Source of the DNA: Agrostemma githago
Lineage: Eukaryota > Streptophyta > Magnoliopsida > Caryophyllales > Caryophyllaceae
Direction of reading: 5' to 3'
Assembly (NCBI GenBank): GCA_958450325.1
Contig: OY288241.1
Coordinates: 42,470,278-42,534,277 of the forward strand
Length of the DNA stretch: 64,000 bases
Shown: one piece after another, positions 9,422 to 21,640 of the stretch
Position numbering within the stretch: the first letter of the stretch is position 1
Layout: every line of letters begins with the position of its first letter
The notes under the pieces: model-generated
The model's input: only the letters and a program-made list of their open reading frames with translations
The model's database searches: none
What the model was told of the DNA's origin: nothing
Translations under genes and position numbers: made by a program

Positions 9422-11292
9422 TGTAACACCCCCATTTACGTAGGAGCCTTACTAGACATTCCCAAGTAAATAAGGACGTTACCATCTCGGTTCCCCGAGG
9501 TAGTAGCTCATTACAATACAATATGGAATGCCAAACCGGCCACATGATTTAAACATTACAACTCATTAACTATTACAACTCTGGTTATACAGCGGAAGCT
9601 ACACCTTCTATAAAAACGGGAATGTCTATGCATTCACCCGTACTACATCTGGACTCATAAGTCGCGCTCACCCCAATCCCGTACATGTATCCCAGCATCC
9701 AAACACATCATAATATACATAACCTGCATTATAGACTGCTCCCCAATTGATCGAAAATGTCAATCGGATCATCACAGACACGTCAGACATACACCCCAGG
9801 TCAGTTTAAAATAACATTAAATAACATTAGTACAACCAACATCACAAACATCAGTATCAATATCATCATCATCTTCATCTTCATTTCTATTATCTATCGC
9901 GACCGCAGTCACGCCCCGTCAGTCCGAGTGTGCACACCCCTCCTAGGCTCTCCTAGAAGGAAACATTAGGGAAGGTCCCGAGATCAACCGGGCCTAGCTA
10001 GTCCTAGATAGCTTCTCTCAATAGGCACACAACCGAAATTTCAATAGGCACACAGCCGCATATCTCAATAGACACACAGCCGCAATCTCAATATCACCAT
10101 TATACCATTACATATCATACAATATGCATACGTACAACGTAAACTGAGTAAGGATAACCTTACCTAGTTAGTAGGTCACCACCGCGTCGGTAATACAATT
10201 CAGCACGAAGATTCTACGAAATCCGATCCTAATAAAATATTACATACTTAAATTAATATCGACCATAACATATTTATTTATAAAATAAAGCCCGACAATG
10301 ACCTAGTAAAACTAGACCACCTTACCCACAATTAGACGATCTATAAAAACTAGTCCGCTTTAAGAAAAGCTAGACTTTGCCCCAATTGACTAACTACAGC
10401 AAAGTAACATATTAATATTATTATCATTCTTATTAGTACACTACATCCCTTGTTAGTAATTAGTATCATAATACTCATTACACCACGTAATATCTTATAT
10501 TATTATGATTATTAAGAATCATCAGCAACTTGTTACTACTTACCCCGCGAAAATAATAACGTACCAACCGTACCATACACAGTAGCAACAACGAGACATA
10601 CAACAATAATACGATGACGACAATCCCGACACAACAGTCCCAACCCGAGGTAACAACAAACAAACACGAGAGAGAGCAGTGGTGCAAGTGAAAACGACAA
10701 AACACGGAAAACAAAGAAACCGTAAGGCGCTTACGAATACAAGGGACATCACAAGCCACGACGGAGAGGGCTGGAACAGGAAAAAGACGACAACCAAGGT
10801 GGAGTCGTCGACCGTTGTGGGAATGATGGCGGCTAGTCGATACGGGTGGCTGATAGGTGTGGTGATTTTGATTGATGCGGTGTTGCTGTGTGTAGTAACC
10901 GCAATACCAAAAAAAGAAGGGAAAGGCTGCTAATGCAATATATACGAGTAGTAGGTTATAATATTAGGGTATTAGGAATGGTTAAGTTATAAATAAGAGT
11001 AGGGTATTAAGGTATTAAATATTCGATTATATTAAGAGAAGTACAAAATACAAGACGGGTATTATAAATAGTGGGTTAATTAGATGTAGTTATGAACTAG
11101 GTTCTGAGATTAATAAGTTAGACGGAGTACGTAATAAGTTGGGTTCGGGAAATGGGTTAAACATTATACGGGTATGAGAATGGTCTATCAAAATGGGTTA
11201 AACTAAATGAGTTAACCATTTATATAGGCTACTACCCATCGCGAGACCCGAATTATATAAGAAACATGATTAATATACTTACGGGTATTACA
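9422..11292 (+). mobile_element. Candidate solo LTR, 1.87 kb, TGTAACACCC type
   Basis: It starts TGTAACACCC and ends GGGTATTACA, which are inverse complements in 9 of 10 positions. Flanks are TGTAT (9417-9421) and TGTAG (11293-11297), a 4 of 5 match to a target duplication. There are no coding frames. Inside are a CAT/ATC-rich tract (9830-9895), three 28-base repeats (10016-10095) and AT-rich DNA. The start resembles Tekay/Del LTRs. It is unrelated over its length to the 3.5-kb LTR family. It lies inside the 3' part of Tat element A. Confidence 0.6.
10016..10095 (+). repeat. 28-base direct repeat, three copies
   Basis: The unit TCAATAGGCACACAGCCGCA with a short spacer occurs three times with few differences, inside the candidate solo LTR. 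Confidence 0.75.
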
Positions 11293-11824
11293 TGTAGCCT
11301 TCAATGGCATTGTTAATCCGCGTCTGTAGCCTAATACGATATTGTCATGAATATACAAAAGTGGTCTAACTTTTTTTTTCAAAAAGTATATTTATTTTGC
11401 TTTTTTTGCCTCATTTTAAACATGAATGTTGAGACAACTACACTTGTCTCCCAACGCACTCAGTCGAAACATTTTAATTATAAGAGCGTTTCTCACATTT
11501 TGCATGTCTCGAGTAAAACACCTTAACCAACGTACTACTTGATCCAACTCCCGACTTAAACTCACGCATTTCGAAAATTTCGACAAACTAACGCATTTCG
11601 ATGATTCCAAAAAAGCATTTTCGTACTCTCATGCAATCCTAACGCATTTAAAACGTCCTAAACTACGGCGAAATCGCAAACAAACCGGACTTGAAGTGAT
11701 TACTTGTCATCTAAGTCAATATTTCAAACGCAAAACAAAACGCAAGACTAACAAATCAATCCAAAATACTAAAAGTCTAAAATAAACAAATTATACAAAT
11801 CCAAACGTAAACCGAGCTCATAAA
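11293..11824. other. Non-coding Tat A internal sequence
   Basis: AT-rich. It has several near-copies of ACGCATTTCGA (11465-11660), suggesting a decayed short repeat. No open frame is supported. Confidence 0.4.
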
Positions 11825-12224
11825 CTAGGGAGGACCCCTAGAGGCTGCTCCTATAGCTATCACGAGCTCACCAATATCGTCGTCCAAGCCTAAATCCTCC
11901 AGCTCAAAAAGAGGAGACTCGGTGTCATCCATACCCGACAGCATATCTAGAGTAGCTGTCTCGGGAATCCCTCCGACATCCTCGGTATCACCCGTGGCAT
12001 GCCCCTCAGCCTCAACCTCAACCTCTACCTCGACCCCCCTTTCTGCCTCAGCTCCTAGCCTAGCCTCACCCTGCGCTGAGGTCTCGCCCTGAGTCTGAGC
12101 CAACCGCTTCTTGAGCCGAGCAATCTCATTCTCCAGAGATTGCAGAAGTTGCAGCAACTTGGCCACTTGCAACTTGGCCTCTTCCATCTCGAGCTCGGTC
12201 ATTCGAGTCACCAACTGCCTCACC
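11825..12224 (-). pseudogene. C-terminal exon of second antisense gene in Tat A (coiled coil, acidic)
   Basis: On the minus strand this reads VRQLVTRMTELEMEEAKLQ, then leucine-rich heptads (KLLQLLQSLENEIARLKKRL), a Gln/Ala/Glu-rich stretch, an EVEVEVEAE run and an acidic tail, ending at 11825-11827. A coiled coil of about 35 residues is visible. It does not start here: the reading frame continues in the same phase at 15703-15720 (DTPDMV), on the other side of the solo LTR that split this exon. I recognise no enzyme motif. A protein-binding role is possible but not shown. Confidence 0.7.
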
Positions 12225-15200
12225 TGTAACACCCGCTATTTTTCCTAGCATTTTTATCCTTACCGTTATGACATCGTTATAACTCTATCACATTTCGGCC
12301 TCATATTTCATTATTTTATCAAGCTTTATTTTTTTTGAGTTTAATGATATTTTTTTTATTGTTAAAGATTTTAATTCTCTTAAATCCATTTATTTAGTTT
12401 TCTTCGTAAACTAATTAATTTTCCGCGAGGAATTCTATTTCTCTTCGAATTGAGGTTTTTAAGCTCGGATTTAAGTTATTCCTCTTCCTAAAAATGTTTA
12501 AATACATTTATATAATATTTTCAACTAAGAAATATTTTTATTTACTAAAGAGTAGCCATTTATGATTTTAATACGAAGTTCCGCGAATATTTGTTTTCTT
12601 ACGCGAGGTTTACTCGAATTACTTTGAAATGCCTTTAACTATTTTACGATTATACTTTTTATCAATTTACAAAATATTTGAGACCTTTTCCTCATATTTT
12701 GGACCGACAAAGCTTCTTGTCACAGTTTAACTACGTTTTATTAATACGTTTCATTTTATCACGTTAAAACGTAAACGTAAGATCATTTTCTTTTCATTGA
12801 ATAGATGCATTATTACTCAAACTTTTCATCCTCCTCCTATTGATTTTTGGCCGGCTCATTGTGGCTAGTTTCACATAGTTTTCATCACCCTTATTATTAT
12901 TTCCATTTAAGCAAAAATCGTCCATTTCTTTTACATTGATTTTTCATAAAAAAATATTCATCACCTTCTCCTTTCTCCCTTTTGGCTGAGTATCTTCTCT
13001 ACTCTCCTAGTCTGATTCTTGCTTAATTTGAGTCCCAATCGTCTCATTTTTATCGTCGAATTAATCCTCTTTCCGATTCCTTTGTTAAGGTAATAATCGA
13101 TGTTGTTTTCAATCAGTATTTACCTTGATTTTATTAGTTTTCTCATGGTATTTTTTTGCCATGATTTTCGTGTTTGGTAGGATTTGTGGAAGATCCCGAG
13201 GCCGACGAATATATTATCGATTCAGACTTGGATTAGAGGTAACGTCGATGTTACTCGGTTTTTCATGATTTTAATTGTGTATTTGCATTTATAATTTTTA
13301 TATTTCATTTTTGACAATATATGTATGTCATATAATCTGGAAAATTTTAAAGTCGTAAAAATTTGCATGTTTCAGTATTTTTATCGCTTTTACGAGATTA
13401 ATGATTAAATTGTTATATTAATTTGTAAAACCGTAATATTCGGCCTAAACTTGTAATATATGATTATATTCTGTAAAAATGATATTTTTGATGATTTTTA
13501 ATAGTTTGGTATTTTTCTGATATTTTTGATATCGATTATTGAATTATTACCATTTACGGAAAAAAACGATTAAAAGCCGATTTTTAGTTCTAGTACTTAA
13601 ACATTTTATTTTAATCTGATTTTTGACATGCTGAAACTTTCTGATGAAATAGAATTTTCTGATGTTTTTCATAATTTATCGGAATTGTTAAGCGAATGAA
13701 TTAATTAATCACTTTAAATCATCGTTTATCGTTAAAACCGCATTTGTCGTTTAAATTCTCGATTTCTGGTTCTTTGATTTAAATCTGGAAAAAAAATATG
13801 ATTCTGATGATTTCATAATAAAATGTAATTTTATGTTTTTTGTGCTTTTATAAAATTTTAGGAACGATAAGCTTTATTAGTGGAATCGTTAATTGTGAGA
13901 ACGGGTTTAAAAGACGGTTTTAACGGGATTTATTAAATCTGGAATTTTTGGAAATCTTGAAAAATGGTAGATTCTAGAAAATCATGATTTTTAAGCTTAA
14001 TAATAATTTTTGGACATTAATACTTAAATCGTTTTGTAATTACTATTTTTATTAATCGTTATTGTCGAGATTAGACGATTAACGAGAAAACCCTTTAAAC
14101 ATCGAGTTTTAGGATTCTGGAAAATTTAATTTTCTGGACAGAATTTCCATAAATATATTTTAGCTATTTTACGCAATTTTTGTACTATTTTTTAGAGTCT
14201 TTAATTAATAGTAATGATTTTTGGACAAAATTACGATATATCGTTAAAACGATCCGTTTCACCTAAAAGAATTATTTTTCCAGCCATTTTGAAAGTATTT
14301 AAACCTAAAAATTTGTGAGTTAAATCATCCCTTAACATACTCTATATATATTCATTGGTTTGATTAAATAAAAGACGTTAAAACATTTAATTTGACATTT
14401 GCCGTAAAATCCTATTTATAATCGTATTGTCGAAACTAATAATAATTAGGGAATTTTAGTTTCGTAGATTTTTAAAAACACCCTGATTAGTAGTATTAAA
14501 ATGTTTACGACATTTTTAATCATTTTATAAACACTTGTAAGGATTTTAATAATTTCATAAACCTAAATGCTCACTTTGATAATTAATATCGTTAAGGCCG
14601 AAAGTACTAGTTTTATAAATCTATATCATTTACGAAAAATGTTGTATTAGTACAAACTAATATTTTTGCTATTTTGATATGATGCTATTTTTAGTAAAGT
14701 TTCTAAAAATAGAAGTTTCCTAAAATATAAAGCTTCCTCTTTTAGAATATAATGAGTACTCCTTTTATCTCCATATTATTTATAATGATTATATCTTTTG
14801 AATATCGATAATGGCTTGTTTTGGAGTTATGGAATACGGACAAGTGTGGGTTTAGAGTAATATAGTCTGGGATGTACGTTTTTGCCATCAACTGTAAGGC
14901 TGGTGTGTCTTTATGGGGCACATTGGTTGTTGAACTGAACATGGTTTGTGTTCAGGAGAGTGTATATTTACCTTAAACTTAGATATCGCATCGTATAAGT
15001 CGTGTCGGGTTGAAGTGGATATGATTTGTATCCAGGAGAGGTGTGCACTACTTAAACTAGGACCTCGCTGCACGCAGTCCTGTTATGGTTGAGTTGCCTA
15101 GTTAGAGATTGGATTCTGTTATGAGTTAAGTCTACAGTTCTTGAAGCTAGTTTCTAGTATTATCATAGTGAAAGTCTATATTCTACACTAACCCTATCCA

Positions 15201-15702
15201 TAACGCCATTTTGATTATTTAATTTATTATCGATATAAATTGGTTTGCAGGTTGACAAATATTTTTATGTTTCTTCAGAAACCCATTTTATTTTTGGTTT
15301 CGTGCTGAAAGCTTATTTTTAATATGCTGTTTTACTGTTTCCCAATTTTTACTATTTTTCTATAGTAGTAATTATAGTTTTCAAATCCTGTCATACGGCT
15401 GGGAGAACGTTGACGTTGCTCCCCTCTGATTGTGGCTGTTATGTTTTAACGTGGCAGATATACTTGTTTTCGGGTGTGGGCTAACGGGTATTGTGGATCC
15501 TGCTTACTCTCTATTAATAATTATGTCTTGTGGAATGTTTAAACCCCCTTTTGTGGATTGTTTTAGTTTTGGCCATTTTATTTAAGGCCTATTGTTTGAC
15601 TTTACCATTTTAATGTTACTAAGACATAATTACAGCGTGTTTTATTCCCGACTCTATAGTGTTTCCGCCACTGTATCGCGTTAGATTTTCTAGGGGATTA
15701 CA
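12225..15702 (+). mobile_element. Solo LTR, LARD-like Tekay/Del family, 3478 bp
   Basis: Complete from TGTAACACCCGC to GGGGATTACA. It is flanked by a perfect 5-base target duplication TCACC (12220-12224 and 15703-15707), so it is a solo LTR left by LTR-LTR recombination. It matches 34303-37805 along its length, with the same block order, and has no coding frame. It is inserted in an exon of the antisense gene of Tat A, so it is younger than Tat A. It carries the CTGGGAGAACGT block near 15400 as in the other copies. Confidence 0.95.
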
Positions 15703-17148
15703 TCACCATATCCGGAGTATCCTGCAAATATATCTGTACTTTAGGAAAGAGTACAACTAACCTAGAAAACTAACCTTTGGAAACACATACTTACCGATCG
15801 AGGTCCCGAAGAGTCACGGGAAGAGGCAGTCGCCGCCCTCGATGCGTAGGCCCGGATGTAGTTGGCAGTCTGCCACAACCGCTGATGGGAGATCGACGAA
15901 ACCTGAAAGATAAAACCGAAAAAATTAGTCGAATGAAACCTAGCCTTTGAGAACCAAGTTTGAGGCAAATCCCGAAACTTGCCCGGTATACCCGGTCACA
16001 CCACTCCATCCCAGCTTCTATCTCCTCAGCAGAACACGGGGCAGAGGCTCTTTAAAGGCTACCCCAGCCACATCGACCCAGAGCAGTGTCAAGGAAAAGT
16101 TTAGGGGCCGAATAGCATCAGCCGGATCGGCCAGCTAAAGGAAAAGCGAATTGATCAAGATGCAAGCAAACACTAAACCATATAACAAAACAAGCAATAA
16201 AACGAATAACTGAGTACTCACCACGAGGCGGTGGCAAGCTAGCCGTTGACAGACGTGGGACAGATAGGAGGCACCCAGCACTCCCAATCCTGGGCCCAAG
16301 GGAGATCCTCGAAACCAACCTCCTCACCCTCGTGTACCGGATCCAGGACATGAGCCCTCCTAGCAACCATCACGGCCTGTCTACGCCTCGTGACCCTATC
16401 AAAGTCAGCCTCATTTATGGCCCCTGGTTCAAGACGCTGCGAAGAAACGCTTTGTCGCCTCTTACGAACCCCCCAGGAAGTCAGCGAGCTCGTCTTAGCG
16501 GCCTCACCACTAGTACTAGTTAAAGGAGCTCCCTCGGGATGCTCAGTATCATCTCTAGCAGCAAAACCAAACAAAAACGCGAAAGTGCGCCTCAGGTCAT
16601 GTCAAAGCAGCATAAACGGGTCAAAATAAGGTCAATTTTCGGATAGAGATATCAAAATTCCAAAAAGTCCGCTAGCATCCATTTTTGACCCCGATCACAA
16701 TAAAAGTGGCTTCGTGAAAATCTGACATCATTACGGTACTTTTTGGTCCGTCGTAAGTCACACAAACCATCACGGAACGCCCTAGAGTGCATTCTAGCTC
16801 ACAAAGGTCGACATGGAAGTCACCCATAACATCACAAACAGTATTCAAGCAAAATTACAAAGGTCAAATACGAGAATAACCGGGAAAACAATCCCTAAAC
16901 CATAATATTTCGAATTTACTCCATGGGAAGCCATTAATGCACTGCAAAACCACCTATCAAGCTTATAACTATACTATCAAGCTCTATTCGACCCTAAACT
17001 AACAATGGGACCAAGAATAAACATAAAAACCTAGAATATTCAAAATGCCCAAATCAATTTTTAGGGTTTAAGCAAAACCGACCCACAATCAATCAAGCTA
17101 AGCAAATCGACAATAGGCGAGTAAGGAACACTTACCCGAGGTCGACAT
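15703..17148 (-). pseudogene. 5' part of second antisense gene in Tat A, several exons
   Basis: The likely start ATG at 17146-17148 (MSTS) is followed by a GTAAGT donor after 13 bases. An acceptor at about 16553 joins in phase to DDTEHPEGAPLTSTSGEAAK, an exon rich in Ser, Arg and Glu (DFDRVTRRRQAVMVARRAHV). A frameshift near its end is followed by a GTGAGT donor. The next exon opens after TTTCCTTTAG at 16135 (LADPADAIRPLNFSL). Later pieces lie at about 15790-15900. A last acceptor TTTGCAG precedes DTPDMV at 15720, where the solo LTR cuts in. Exon borders are inferred from splice-like sites and matching phases. The function is unknown. Confidence 0.55.
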
Positions 17149-17784
17149 GATCGTGTATGACAAAAATCGAGACGAAAATCGGTTGAACAAATTCAAGGAA
17201 GCGAGATTGAGTCGGGAGAGGTCGCGCGTTTTGGTTTTGAAACAAATGACCCGTACCTTCTTTCCTTCGCTGACTTTAAACGAACCCGATCCTCAAAACC
17301 CCGGGCGCCCCAAGTCAAGCATCCTTATTTTGGATTATTGGGGGCTAGGCGCACAAGGTTATGCGTCTGACTATTAGGCTCAAAACAAAAACGAGAACAA
17401 ATAGGACGCGGTATCCAATAGCCGTAAGATACACACTCCTATATCAAGCAAAATGAACAACGACAAGACAATTTACTAACCATAACTGGTAAAGCAAGCC
17501 GAGAAACCTTCTCTAGTGAAAATCTGCCCCAAGCAAAAAACGAACATGAAAATCTCTAGCTAACAAGACTACTCATACTCAAGCACATCAAGAAATAAAC
17601 AAATCTAAACAAAGCAAATTCAAGTGAACGTCCGCGAACCTAAAAAACGAATCTGACCGAAGCAAATTCAAGTGAACATCCGCGAATCTAAAAAAACGAA
17701 TCTGACTGAAACAAATGAACATCCTCAAATTTAAACGAATCTAACCCAAACAAATTCAAGTGAACATCTGCGAAGCAAAATCGA
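17149..17784. other. Promoter side of second antisense gene, non-coding
   Basis: No supported frame. It has a GC-rich patch (CCCCGGGCGCCCC at 17299) and an AT-rich patch near 17328 on the side expected for a minus-strand promoter. From 17620 it has near-repeats of ATTCAAGTGAACATCCGCGA that lead into the repeat block to the right. Confidence 0.4.
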
Positions 17785-18130
17785 ATGGATTCTTACACAT
17801 TCGAGTTCGAATGGATTCTTACACATTCGAGTTTGAATGGATTCTTACACATTTGAAATTTTTAACCCGTAAGCCTAATGAACCCTAATGCATTCTGAAG
17901 GCAATTCAAGTGAACATCCGAGAAGCAAAGTTGAATGGATTCATACACATTCGAAATTTTTTAACCCGTGAGCCTAACGAGTCACTAAGCATTTTGAAGG
18001 CAATTCAAGTTCGAATGGATTCTTACACATTCGAGTTCGATTGGATTCTTACACATTCGAGTTCGAACGGATTCTTACACATTCAAAAATCTTTAACCCG
18101 TGAATATAACGAGTCCTTAAGCATTCAATT
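17620..18130 (+). repeat. Two-level tandem repeat upstream of the Tat A 3' LTR
   Basis: The short unit GAATGGATTCTTACACATTC (about 24 bases with GAGTTC spacer) occurs at least seven times between 17783 and 18090. It is embedded in a longer unit of roughly 120-170 bases ending in AACCCGTGAGCCTAACGAG and AAGGCAATTCAAGT. Earlier partial units start at 17620. It has no coding meaning. Confidence 0.85.
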
Positions 18131-18494
18131 CACGTACCCCAGAGGAATACCCAAAACAAAAGGGCAAAGCATAATCAACACAACCATCCGCCAAGGATAG
18201 CAAAACCACGACTAAAATACTTAAATAAAAGGTCCATGTTAAACACCGAAATACTAGCCAATATTAAGCAACCCAAAGAAAAACGAGCAATCCCAAGACC
18301 CGAGCTTCAACAGGCAACCGCAGGCGAGGAGGTCAGGTATGATTTCTAAACCTTGGCTAACGAGCCTCAAATACGTAGTCTAACGGACTCAAAATGACCC
18401 GACCGAACAGCCACCATGTCGTAATCCTCGATTGACCTGGGCGACTATACTTTCACGTTCGCCTTGTCTAAGCCTCAGTCAAAGTGGGAGTGCC
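18131..18494. other. Tat A sequence before the 3' LTR
   Basis: No gene seen. It ends in a modest purine tract (AAAGTGGGAG at about 18490) that could be the polypurine tract. The exact LTR start is uncertain. Confidence 0.35.
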
Positions 18495-20633
18495 CAGATT
18501 TGGACTTGGTGGCTGCGGGAGTGCCCGACAAACACCCGATGACGATCGGACTGCAACGCGATGCGAGATTACGATGTTTTAGATAGTTTTTCTATAGAAC
18601 GGGTCAAATACTTACTCGGAAAAAATAATTTAACATCAAGAAAGCCTTAGTCGTGTCATTACGGTCGTGTCGACACTAATTAGAGTCAATTCCAACACCG
18701 GAACCCCGAACCGGTCCCGAAATATGCAAAGTCAAACTCGAGTCATCGCGTCGGGCCGAGCAAACCTCGAGACACGCGCCCGAGGCCCACCCGACGCTCG
18801 ACGCGCTAGGGTTAACAAGGATGCTTAATCCCCAAGATAATGCATTATACGCATCTTCTCCCTTTTGGAAAGTTTCAAAATCGGATCTTCAAAAATCCAG
18901 GCGTCTCACACCAGGCGGCCTAGTCTTCATGCGCACGACCCCAGGCGTTGGTGCGCCAGAACTCAGGCGTCCTAAAGGTCGATTTGAACTGCGTAAGCAA
19001 CTATAAATACCCCCTCATTTCGTTCATTCGACACACATCATACACGAGTTTGTGACTTACTTCTACCACAACTCGCTCCCCCCTCTTCTTCTCTAACTTA
19101 GGTCGCATTCTGATACTAAGTACAATCCACTCAATCGTTTAGCAAATTGACGCTACTCCTCACTCTCGAGCACTCCACTCGACCCGAGGAGCACCCGGGT
19201 TCGACTAGCCAACCCCGGATCCAGCAGCGAAGCTCTGCCGGATTAACCGCAGAACTAGCCGTGGTAACGAAGCTCTGCCAAAATCACCGTAGGACAAGCT
19301 AGGAGGATCCGCTTCTAAAACGAACCGTCACTAGGCTGTCATCTAAAACGGTATTTACACTTAAATCACTTAAACAAAACATTTCTATACTTTTATTATG
19401 CACTTCGATAATGTCAAACATGGACACTAGGTCCATGACACGTCTTAAAACACGTAACGTCCCAACTTCAACCATAAGCACTAAAACACCCAAACTAAAC
19501 CCGAGTAGTTCTGAGATCTGTTCTCAACTTTCTACGCATCGTGTCTTGCTTAGTGTACACTACGAGGGTGCAACTCCTCACTATGTGATTTACTTACATT
19601 TCGCATTTACCCTTTCGTATGATTTACCGCTTTTATGACCCTATAATCGCATGCTAAATCACCTAACAAGAAATTCAAAACGTAAAAAAACTAAAACTGA
19701 ACAAAGTGATGGTCGGGTTCCGTATTAATCCAGGTGCTCACCATCCGTGGTTCGATGCATCCCTATTAATACCGAGCCGACGCATCTTAAGCAGAATACC
19801 ATGTAAGGTATACCACGAGAACAATTAATATCTGTATTATCACGTTAAATCTGATTTGCTAATACGTATAATATATTAGTACCCTCTACTCTCCTATGTG
19901 CATCTTTTCATGGCCTGCTTGTCACGTGAAATCGCATGCAAAGAATGTAAACACAACTACTTCGACTACAAAACTTAATTGTCCTTAAACAACCGACATA
20001 GCAAAGACATAGGGTTAAAACAATGGGTGTTATCGTACTTCTGCCCCAATAAAGGAACAAAGTTATTAGCCCACCGATTGATTAATAGAGGCCGCTATGT
20101 GCGGGCGGGATTGAGTGTCGATGTCTAACGAACGTTGGCTTCCGAATACGTACCCTCACCCCTTACTCAGAATCAACGGGTTCCGGATGTCCGAAACCAT
20201 TGGCAATGAGAGTCATTCCAGGCATGGAGTGCTTAAGGATACAAGTCTTTATCTTTAGGTCCCGTGTCACTCTACTTTGAGCCGGCTAAGGATCAAAGTT
20301 GACTTGAACAGTTTCCGAGTCCCCATAATTGCCTCGGTGGTGACTCCACAAATCGGCAACAAATTCGGTTCACTAAAAGATCGTCTTACCAAACATATCG
20401 ACCTTCAAACATTTACAACCACGACTCTATCGATTCTAACGAAAAAACGGGTGGCCGCATTCGTCTAGTACCATCCGAATCGTCACCAAATCGAGGTCCG
20501 ACACATCGCTCCGAACATGAGATCGGACCGGACACCGACCGGGAGGGGGTTGCATGGGTGGCCGCCGCGACAAACCGGGTCAATCCCGCGCGGGTGCGCG
20601 CGGGGCGTCAGGCGGTGCGTCCGGACGTCCACA
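18495..20633 (+). mobile_element. 3' LTR of Tat element A
   Basis: The right end is firm: GTCCACA at 20633. The same terminus (TGTGGATG read the other way) borders LTR B at 23642 and LTR C at 45257, and in B it is followed directly by a primer binding site. The left end near 18495 is an estimate. A GC-rich block (CCAGGCG repeats, 18897-18975) and a TATA box at 19001 mark the promoter. Conserved blocks are AGCCGGCT (20281) and GGTGGTGACTCC (20336). After 20633 the sequence changes to unrelated DNA, as expected for a 3' LTR. Confidence 0.75.
19001..19009 (+). promoter_or_regulatory. TATA box of LTR A
   Basis: CTATAAATA just downstream of a GC-rich block, with CATTCGACACACATC about 25 bases further on. 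The corresponding site in LTR C is at 60897-60904 on the minus strand, in the same context. Confidence 0.7.
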
Positions 20634-20785
20634 GCTTTTAATATGGCCAAGAAACTTTGATTAGTGGAAGTATTTAACTGCACTGAGAAAATAAAAGGGG
20701 AGATAAACAACAACTTAACATTAAAAATAAAGAAAATGAGAATATGACTCTAAAGTAATGGAAAAAGGATAACGTTCTGTTGAGG

Positions 20786-21241
20786 CTACACATCATAATG
20801 AGATGAGAAGTTTTCGCTACACTGAGAAGATTCAATACCTGTTACACGTAAGAGTGATTCAGAATGCAAAATTTCCGCCGCAATTTGAGCTGTCTTTTGT
20901 AGTGTTTGGATCTCAGTGGAGTGTGTGAAAGGTTTTGGCATGGGGATGATCTCAACAATTGTCGGGGTTTTCTTGTACTCAATGGCGGGGCATCTCATTG
21001 CTCCATTGGGCGCGAGCTCTTTCTTGGACGTGCGATGATTACTTTTTGTGTCCTCTAGGGTTTCAAGGTGACACTTGACTTCATCGATGGAGGAGGACAT
21101 TGATGTGACTAAGCCAAGAATTTCGTGAACCACGTTAATCAGGGAAATTAGTTGGTCAGATTTTGTTGTCGCTGCTACTAGAAGACATGTTTGATCTGCA
21201 GAATGAGATTGGAGATGAGAGACAGACCTGCTCGACGACAC
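20786..21241 (-). CDS. Unidentified ORF, possible Tat B internal or host-derived protein fragment
   Basis: An open minus-strand frame of about 150 codons with no ATG at its upstream limit (the first codon is GTG, or it is open upstream). It reads SDQLISLINVVHEILGLV and SSSIDEVKCHLETLEDTK, a helical stretch that could be a short coiled coil, then a Pro/Thr-rich linker, and ends SSHYDV at 20786. I do not recognise a family. It lies between the end of LTR A and the minisatellite of element B, on the same strand as B. It could be an extra or gag-side ORF of B, or a piece of a host gene into which LTR A inserted. Confidence 0.3.
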   Translation of the reverse strand: MSSSRSVSHLQSHSADQTCLLVAATTKSDQLISLINVVHEILGLVTSMSSSIDEVKCHLETLEDTKSNHRTSKKELAPNGAMRCPAIEYKKTPTIVEIIPMPKPFTHSTEIQTLQKTAQIAAEILHSESLLRVTGIESSQCSENFSSHYDV

Positions 21242-21640
21242 TTAAAGGGACTCAAAATGGATTTCCTTGTAAAAGACGACTGAAGAAGCGCGTTTGGGCG
21301 AGTGAGACGGATGTGAGGCCCGTGATTCACGCGTGTTGTGGATCCTCGGGTTTGGAATTCTTGTGTTTGATCCTTTAACACCTAGTATATTCTGTGAGAT
21401 GCGTAGTGGACTCGAGTCTCTAAAGTGAGGAGATTTGATGCAAATCTCGAGGTGAGATTTGGAGTAGAACCTCAAAAATGAGATGACCTAAAATGGAAAA
21501 TCTCAGATGGAGGTGACATTGCAAATTTTAGCAAACACACGTCAGCATACTGCTTCGACGTTATGGTTAATCGCGATTCCGGCTCGGAATCTAAAGGATT
21601 TTTTATTTTGGAAAAGTGGCTCCTTGAAATAAAAATTTAG
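21242..21640. other. Unassigned sequence
   Basis: No conserved frame or repeat seen. Short minus frames exist, but none continues the ORF at 20786-21241 convincingly. Confidence 0.3.

Noticed and set aside
17620..18130. CRISPR array
   Set aside because: Repeats are tandem with degenerate short spacers in a plant retroelement; no unique spacers or cas genes.
20336..20347. GGTGGTGACTCC (also at 23915-23926 and 45546-45557, minus) as a primer binding site
   Set aside because: All three copies continue collinearly for about 300 bases to a shared terminus CCACA, and in copy B a better primer site follows that terminus. The box is therefore internal to the LTR.
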